Shown here in pieces: positions 57,650-64,000 of a stretch of 64,000 nucleotides of DNA (position 1 is the stretch's first letter; the number at the start of each line of letters is the position of its first letter). Location of the stretch: contig JAHWDD010000001.1 in assembly GCA_023897205.1 (NCBI GenBank), positions 3,224,001 through 3,288,000 of the forward strand, written 5' to 3'. The position numbers and the translations under genes were made by a program. The DNA is from Exophiala sp. HKRS030. Taxonomy: Eukaryota; Ascomycota; Eurotiomycetes; Chaetothyriales; Herpotrichiellaceae. The notes below the pieces were generated by a model. It was not told the origin of the DNA. It did no database searches and worked only from the letters and a program-made list of their open reading frames with translations.

Positions 57650-60600
57650 ATGGCCTCGTCCGAGACAGGGTCAGGCTATTCGGTGACGCCTACTCAAGGC
57701 AGAACTTTCACACAAAGGCATCTTTCCAGAAAGAGCGATGACATTTCTTCATTCCAACGGCCGTCGGTGCAGGATGGCAGGTCAACCTCAGGCGGTGCCT
57801 TACCATATACCCAAAAGTCCTATGCCCCGGCTTGCCGTCAGTTGCGCAACCAGGCATGTTCAATACGGAGCTGAGAAGTACAACCGGAAGGATTACCCCT
57901 CAGGGAGACCAGATATCCGCGAACCCCAATCGAGTACAACAGCAGTACAAAGATATCGACAGTATGAGTCTTTCAGAACAACGGCAGGCCGTAGTTCGAG
58001 ACAAGATAGCAAAAGAAATGAAGATAAAACTTGGCACCGAGAACATGCTGGAAGCTCTTTTGAGCAAAAATAATAAACAGACAAAAGAACAGCGTCAGCG
58101 AGTCGAGGTTGAACTGGGCTCTTCCAATCGCAAGCTCGCCGAGTTGAAGCTGGAACTTGATCAAGAAATCTTGCGTGCTCAAAGCCCGACAACTCCTCCA
58201 AGCAAGAGGCAGTCCAGCTACTTCAGGGGAAGCCCTCTCAAGTCACCTCCGTTAGGGACTCCTTCCGAGGAGGTCGACACAGAGTCACCGACCGTAGTCT
58301 TGACGGATATACTTCAACAGCTCGAAATGGACGGTATGCAACCGGACTATTATATCGAACGCGCAAACACACTTGTGGACCTTTTAAAGCGCAACCCCAC
58401 GCTGAAATACGATCTGGCATGGTCCGTTTTCAGCCTTCGGGTTCAACTAATGCTCCTGAGCGAAAGTTCGGATGTGGTTGCTGCAGGTTATAGGCTCACC
58501 AGACATGCGATTGCAGACAAAAAATCTCTGCACACTATACGTGCGCTTCATACCGACGAGTTGATTATCCTATCCTTGGTCAAAAAAGAAAAGGCTGTTT
58601 TAGAAAGAGAACAAGCAGTCAAGTTCGTCAGGGCATTTCTTGATGTCAAAGATGGAGTTCATGAGATCTCTCGCGCCGTTGTACGAAGTTTGGTTGCTGT
58701 AGCAGAGACTTACGACGATAGGCTCAAGGATATTTGTCTACTAACCCTAGCGGAAATTCTAGCAAAAGACACGGAATTGCTCGTTTCTGCAGATGGTATG
58801 AGCACTCTTACGGATGCCCTAGCAGATGGCACGTTTCCGGCCCCTGAAGGGTTGGTGGCAAGCTTCCTTCACATACTTGACAATCCTCACCAAAGACGAT
58901 ACCTACACACTGGCCGAGAGTTCGAGGCTATGTTTGCACCTTTCACGGATCCTTTACTCCTCAATGGTAATGAAGAGAAATTGAAAACATGTGCTCAGGC
59001 TATATCGGCCATGCTCAAGACTTGGCCTGGCTTTCTACTGCTAGCTGTGAACGGTGCGGCATCGCTAAGATCACTGATCGACTCCCTAGTCTATCCAATC
59101 AGTCAATCCCGCGATACCGTTCTTGAACTGTTCTTCGACGTTTTGCGAATCAAACCTCCATCTTGGTCAAGTTCGTTCCTTGCTGGTAGACGGCTCACAA
59201 CATATGGGCGAGTCAACACGATGCCTGTCGATCCTCCTTCGCAACGCGAACTTGCAGAATATCATGCCGAGGGCCGATTCGATCTTACATACCACTTCTC
59301 GGCACTTGTTCTGGCTGCTTTAGTCAAGGCTGGTCTGATACCTGCGCTCGTCGATCTCATCAAGATCGAGGAGGACTTGACCTTGAAGAGGAAAGCAACT
59401 CTTTTATTGACCGAGGTTTTAAAACTGGCTCACCACTCTCTCCCAGAATCAATTAGTGCTCATATCCAAGTTCTTGGCGGTCTTGTGACTCGCATGCAAG
59501 ACATGGGATCCGAAGAATCCTCGGTCAACATGAGCATGATCTACCAGATTGACAGCATTAATCGAGCACTCAACAAGGCTTCAACCTCCTCATACGGAAG
59601 AGTTTTACCAGGCGACGAACTTGCTGTTGGCTCTCAAGCAATGGAGCGATCAAAATACACCGCCTTAATGGATTCAGATCACTTCAGACAGGCCATGATT
59701 GACACTCAAATACCAGGTCATTCAAGTTACCTGAAATGGAAATGGGACATCATTCACGGTTTAGTGGAAGGTCCATTACTAAATCCTAAGAGGCTGGAGG
59801 AAGCTATCAAATACCCCAAATTTCTCAAGCGCCTGGTTGGATTTTTCAGACCATTCAAATACAGATTTTCCATGATTCGCAGTACACGGCCGAACCAACG
59901 GTACGTCCGAACCGGTTGTGTGCTGATCCGAACTCTGACCCAATCCGCACTTGGTCTCTCATATCTTGCCGAGAATAAGCTTCTGCGGCAGATTGCAGAA
60001 TGCCTGGCGCAAATTGATCCACACAGCGGGCTTACTTCTGCGACTCCTCTATTTGATCGTCATCAAATGGCCGAGACGCTTAGTGGTGGCTATTTTGCCA
60101 TGCTTGGAGCACTGAGTTATACTAGCGAAGGGATGCGGCTCATGGAACAGTGGCATATGATGGACATGTTTTACCATCTCGTTGAGCTCAAGAACCGTGC
60201 AGATCTGATCAAGGCACTCCTCGGGAGCATGGACTACACTTTAGATTCGCATTTGCGAGTTGTACTCTCCAAGGCACTAACATCAGGGGTCAAGGAAATT
60301 CGGCTATTTGCAACGAAGTTGCTGCGAAGATATGCGGTTGGCAGGGTACAATATTCCTCGGGCCTTCAGGATCCCTCAAGCTCTCATTGGGCTCTACGCC
60401 TAGTGCTGACACAACTCTATGATCCTGATGTCGAAGTCTGTGAAGTCGCGATCAAGATCCTCGAGGAGGCATGCAATCAACGAGGTCACCTTGAGTATGT
60501 GGTCAAATGTAGACCGTCCTTGGACCACTTGGGTGAAATTGCTGCTCCTCTTCTATTGAGATTTCTAGCTACTTCTGTGGGCTATCGCTACCTCAGCGGA

Positions 60601-61581
60601 CTGGACTACATCACGCAAGAAATGGATGATTGGTTTCTGGGTCGCAATGATGCGTATGTTGCACTCGTTGAAGCCTCGATACTTCGGGCTTATATGGATG
60701 GAAGTGTCAAAACCAACTTCAGCGAGGATCCGTCGGTAGAACCTCATGACATCGGAATTGCACCTCCACATTTTTACCGTGAGCTTGCCAGAACGGAAGA
60801 AGGGTGCAAGCTCTTACTAAAATCGGGCCACTTTTACGAATTCTCATCCACAATCCGCGATTTTCATTTGGACGAAGATGACCCAGAAGTGCTCAACAAG
60901 GTGAAAGGCTGTATGTGGGCGGTGGGAAACATCGGCTCGATGGACCTTGGTGCCCCTTTTCTGGAAGAAGCTGATGTTGTCACCGCGATCGTGCGAATCG
61001 CCGAAGGTGCGGAGGTTTTGTCAATGCGTGGCACTGCGTGCTTCGTTTTGGGTCTTATATCTAGGACGCTTCATGGATTTGAAATGTTAGCTGAAAATGG
61101 ATGGGAGACTACGGTGGATCCTCGTGGACGCTCTCTAGGCTTCTGTATTCCGCAGAACCTAGAGGCACTTTGTCTGGTAAGCTTCATCGCCGTTGAAAGA
61201 TTGATCCGATCTAACTGTCTATAGAAACCCGTTGCATCGTCAACTCCTCCCAACCAAACATTACCCAAAGACATCGAGGCTTACCGAGCGGCTACCACAG
61301 ATGATGACCCCATCAAAATGAAGATACTGAAATCACTAGTCGAACTGGGCAATTCTGTCATGTACAAAAAGGCAAGCGGGGAATTACATGCCATGAAAAT
61401 CAAGCACCCAGCACCATTCGCTGAAACAGAGATGTTCCGAAAAGCCCTCACGATACTTGAGAGTCATCATTATCGTCAACAAGCCAGACACAAAATCTTG
61501 AATCTCTTCAATCCTAGTGTCATGAGGCGTGTCATTCTCGATGAGGAAATGTCAGAATCCACAGGCTCAGATACCGGGTGA
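57650..61581 (+). CDS. AVO3: TORC2 subunit, rictor/Avo3/Ste16 (Tsc11) homologue
   Basis: Rictor-type proteins are the scaffold that defines TOR complex 2, which controls AGC kinases, actin and membrane homeostasis. The frame from the ATG at 57650 (MASSETGSGYSVTPTQGR) has a Ser/Thr-rich start, then a frame break at CCCC 57825-57828. After one added base it runs on through a coiled-coil segment (EQRQRVEVELGSSNRKLAEL, about residues 140-190) and the helical-repeat body. Family regions follow the order of rictor N, middle and V domains: NPTLKYDLAWSVFSLRVQL, FLDVKDGVHEISRAVVRSL, YHFSALVLAALVKAGLIPAL, DIIHGLVEGPLLNPKRLEEA, ILEEACNQRGHLEYVVKCRP and KVKGCMWAVGNIGSMDLGAP. A 48-bp intron (61177-61224, CTAAC branch) precedes the last 119 codons. 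Total is about 1,294 residues. Confidence 0.93.
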
Positions 61582-63233
61582 CCTCGAACAAGGGCTGCAT
61601 GGTTCTACGGGAATGGGTTTGGACTTAAGAGTAACGCTAGAGTTTTCAGCGTTCATGCATGGACCACAGTGTGAGTGCCAAAAAACTTTACAGAGGCGCT
61701 ATGGAGTTACTCTAGCCTGCGAGGTAGCATTGACAGCAAGCCGGCCAAAAGAAGGACGGACCATCAATATGGAGATGACCAACTACATGGTACAACAATG
61801 CGCTAGACCGGTGGCGGACAGCAGGGGCTGAGTGGAATATAACCCCTATCGTGTGATATTTATGGTTTAATGGTCGTGAGATCTGGGACTATTGGAGGTA
61901 GATCTGGAGTGCACATGGACATTAGGCGCCAGAACAATTGCAAAAGGTATTATGAATTAACGCAGCACATGGCAAAGTATCGCACCAATGAGTACGCTTG
62001 AATCTCATGGCCAAAGTCAGAAGGCTTTAAGGAAGTGTACTTATGTCAAGATCCGAAGAGTGTGCCAATGAATAGAAGTGTGGCACACATGAACATGATT
62101 GCGAAGACATGAATTGAACATTTGACCTCTACGCGATGCACGGAAGAATCTACTCAGTGAGCAGTGTCGATGACTCTTAGACAAGCTCTTTTTGTTGATA
62201 TAGTGGCGAAGGAGGGGTGGGATGGTGTATCACGTGTAACACGTGACCATAGCACGCGCCAAGATATCAGATCGATGACGCCTCCACATCCAGGAAATCG
62301 TCAAGGAGAAAAGGGTAAGAGCTGGTCGCGGGCGTCCACTACCATTTCAGGTTTAGTCTCGACGTTCTTCATCTTCTCGCCATCCACTCATTTTCAAGCC
62401 AACGGCCCTCGGCCTCCCCACGGTGTCTGCGCTTTCTCGATCACATACCAAAAATCCAGATCTCCGACAACCTGGACATTGTTCCCGCATCGAGTGTCCT
62501 GGGGCCCGACTGGTCTTGCTATTTTCAATCCACTGTTTTGTCCAATCATCAATCCTGTGCCATCGAATCGTCCAATGCCGTCGATGGTCCAGCGATGCCA
62601 TCATACTGGCTGTTCCGTGTCATCCTTGCACCAGAGTGCCACATCTGGTGCCTGGCTTCGTTGGCCGTTCCTTTGGCACAGAGTAGGTCTTGACTTTGAG
62701 CAGCTTTGCCTGCACATCCAGCGGATCGCGAGCACGGTTTCTTTGTGAGACTATAGTCTATACGTCGTCGATCTTTCATTTCCGGTATCTCATTGACCGA
62801 CGACTGCAATAGCCTTTATTGCATTTATCGTTAGGACTGCTTCGCCGACACGACATCCTTGATTACCATTGTATATGAAACTGCCACCACCGAGATATTT
62901 CCCCCACCACAGTCACGATCTTGTCTTTCCGACAGAACCCCTCCTAGGACACTTTCATCTTGTATTTACCGATTCTTCACCCCTGACCTTTGAGGAGTTG
63001 ACGATTTTGACGATCACGGCGTCTTAAACACCTACAAGTTCTCCCAACCGCAATCAACAATCTCTGTAAACACCGCTCGAACGCCCATAAAGTCGATCGC
63101 CAGTGGAGAAGACGGTGCCATACATGGATTGATTGCATTCTATGCCTTGACTGGGCGTAATTCCAAAAGAGGTGGAACTAGCTGGGAGTTGGGGAGAATC
63201 CTATCACGACCTTGTGCATCCACCACCGCCCAG
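61582..63233. other. Intergenic, long upstream region of the last gene
   Basis: About 1.65 kb. A 194-codon frame from 62164 starts at GTG and has the uneven composition of chance coding. I list no gene here. The last few hundred bases are probably the leader of the two-RING gene. Confidence 0.5.
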
Positions 63234-64000
63234 ATGAGCGGCAATGGCGATCCAGAAACCGCAGCGCAGGGCGGATATGATCCCACTCACGATGCCCGAC
63301 GTATTGTGAAGCTCTTTCAGTGCCCACTATGTTCCTATCCTCTTCGAGATCCAATCGCCTTACCTTGCGGCAATTCAATGTGTAAGACATGCCTGCCGCC
63401 TGTCTACAAACGTGAACACATCACCTACCCACTGGTGGAAGGACGCTCGGAAGGTTTCATATGTCCCTTCAGAGATTGTGGACTGGAACACTCACTAGGC
63501 GACTGTGGTGCAGATGTTACTGTCAACAAGATTATTCAAGTTGTCAAGGGGCAGATGGCAGCATACAGACAACAGGGATCGGGACTCTCCCTACTCTTGG
63601 AAGAGAAATTGAATATTTCACTGGTCGCCGACTCTGCCATGGATGTAATGCCGCGATCACGAGTTCTGGATGGAGGACGCATTGTCGCTTCATATGTGCT
63701 GGCAGACATGGGCGAGTTGAATTATCACTCTGATCTGGCCTACACTCTCATGGATGCCAATTCACATGATACTATTCAATCAATCGACACTGCTGTTCAT
63801 GACAGTCTCAAGCAGATTGTAACCTCGGAGCTGGAATGTCAAGTATGCTATCAAATTATGCTCGATCCACTGACCACATCGTGTGGGCATACTTTTTGTC
63901 GAAAGTGCTTTGCTAGGGCTATGGACCATTCCAACGTTTGTCCAATGTGCCGTCGCAGGCTACCTGTTTTGCCAAGCGCCTCAGCGGAACCAAGTAACAA
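63234..64000 (+). CDS. Two-RING protein, LON-domain/RING (LONRF)-like, 5' part only
   Basis: From the ATG at 63234 (MSGNGDPETAAQGGYDPTHD) one frame stays open to the window edge, 255 codons plus two bases. The first RING-like finger has CPLCSYPLRDPIALPCGNSM, CKTCLPPVYKR and, after a spacer, CPFRDCG. The second, near the edge, is a classic C3HC4 RING: CQVCYQIMLDPLTTSCGHTF, CRKCFARAMD and CPMCRRRL. This order of two fingers before the rest is typical of fungal proteins that continue with a LON N-terminal (CRBN-like) domain and act as ubiquitin ligases. That domain would lie beyond base 64000, so the assignment is likely but unproven. No intron or frame break is seen so far. Confidence 0.85.
   Translation, partial: MSGNGDPETAAQGGYDPTHDARRIVKLFQCPLCSYPLRDPIALPCGNSMCKTCLPPVYKREHITYPLVEGRSEGFICPFRDCGLEHSLGDCGADVTVNKIIQVVKGQMAAYRQQGSGLSLLLEEKLNISLVADSAMDVMPRSRVLDGGRIVASYVLADMGELNYHSDLAYTLMDANSHDTIQSIDTAVHDSLKQIVTSELECQVCYQIMLDPLTTSCGHTFCRKCFARAMDHSNVCPMCRRRLPVLPSASAEPSN

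Noticed and set aside
62164..62748. A 194-codon plus-strand frame
   Set aside because: It starts only at GTG, has irregular composition with many Trp, Cys and His, and shows no domain. It is more likely leader or spacer.

Overview
The window looks like nuclear DNA of a filamentous ascomycete (Pezizomycotina). The reasons are short GT-AG introns (about 47-66 bp, often with a CTAAC-like branch site), moderate GC content, genes closely spaced on both strands, and a gene set typical of the group: a DOMON-cytochrome b561 membrane protein, a cyclase-family hydrolase, a Baeyer-Villiger monooxygenase and a Dal5-type transporter. I could not fix the order from sequence alone. The dispersed TACTCCGTA motif and the gene content would fit Eurotiomycetes or relatives, but that is a weak inference.

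Layout. 1-389: 5' end of an unknown minus-strand gene. 1.4-5.5 kb: nucleoporin NIC96 (-) divergent from COX16 (+). 5.5-9.6 kb: long gene-poor stretch. 9.6-12.3 kb: rhodanese plus tyrosine-phosphatase protein. 14.5-16.3 kb: sugar (alpha-glucoside-type) transporter (-). 19.0-20.0 kb: four-helix membrane protein. 21.0-25.2 kb: EMC10 (-), divergent from TAD2 (+), then RCC1 (+). 25.9-26.9 kb: cyclase-family protein. 27.7-36.8 kb: unknown proteins, an Hsp20, the ATPase inhibitor IF1 (three exons), a two-repeat unknown protein and a membrane RING protein. 36.8-39.8 kb: AT-rich, no convincing gene. 39.8-41.3 kb: DOMON-b561. 42.9-49.1 kb: TYR1 (-) divergent from RPS14 (+), then RPS16 (-) divergent from MRPL23 (+). 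49.3-56.6 kb: uricase (-), Baeyer-Villiger monooxygenase (-), divergent Dal5-type permease (+). 57.6-61.6 kb: TORC2 subunit AVO3/rictor. 63.2 kb to the end: two-RING, LONRF-like protein, cut by the window edge.

Most genes are unrelated housekeeping functions: nuclear transport and the Ran system (NIC96, RCC1), mitochondria (COX16, IF1, MRPL23), ER membrane insertion (EMC10), tRNA editing (TAD2), ribosome (RPS14, RPS16), tyrosine synthesis (TYR1) and signalling (phosphatase, AVO3). The one stretch that looks like a possible functional neighbourhood is uricase, Baeyer-Villiger monooxygenase and Dal5-family transporter, which could serve uptake and breakdown of a nitrogenous or cyclic compound. 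That is inference.

The most important technical observation is that at least 11 genes carry about 14 single-base frame breaks. Every one can be explained as loss of one base from a short mononucleotide run, nearly always G/C. Because the affected genes include essential ones (RPS14, NIC96, RCC1), these are most likely consensus errors, not pseudogenes. Coordinates below span the whole gene and note each break. The most interesting biological candidate is the 354-bp first intron of TYR1, which can be read as three introns placed end to end with no exon base between them (a stwintron-like arrangement).
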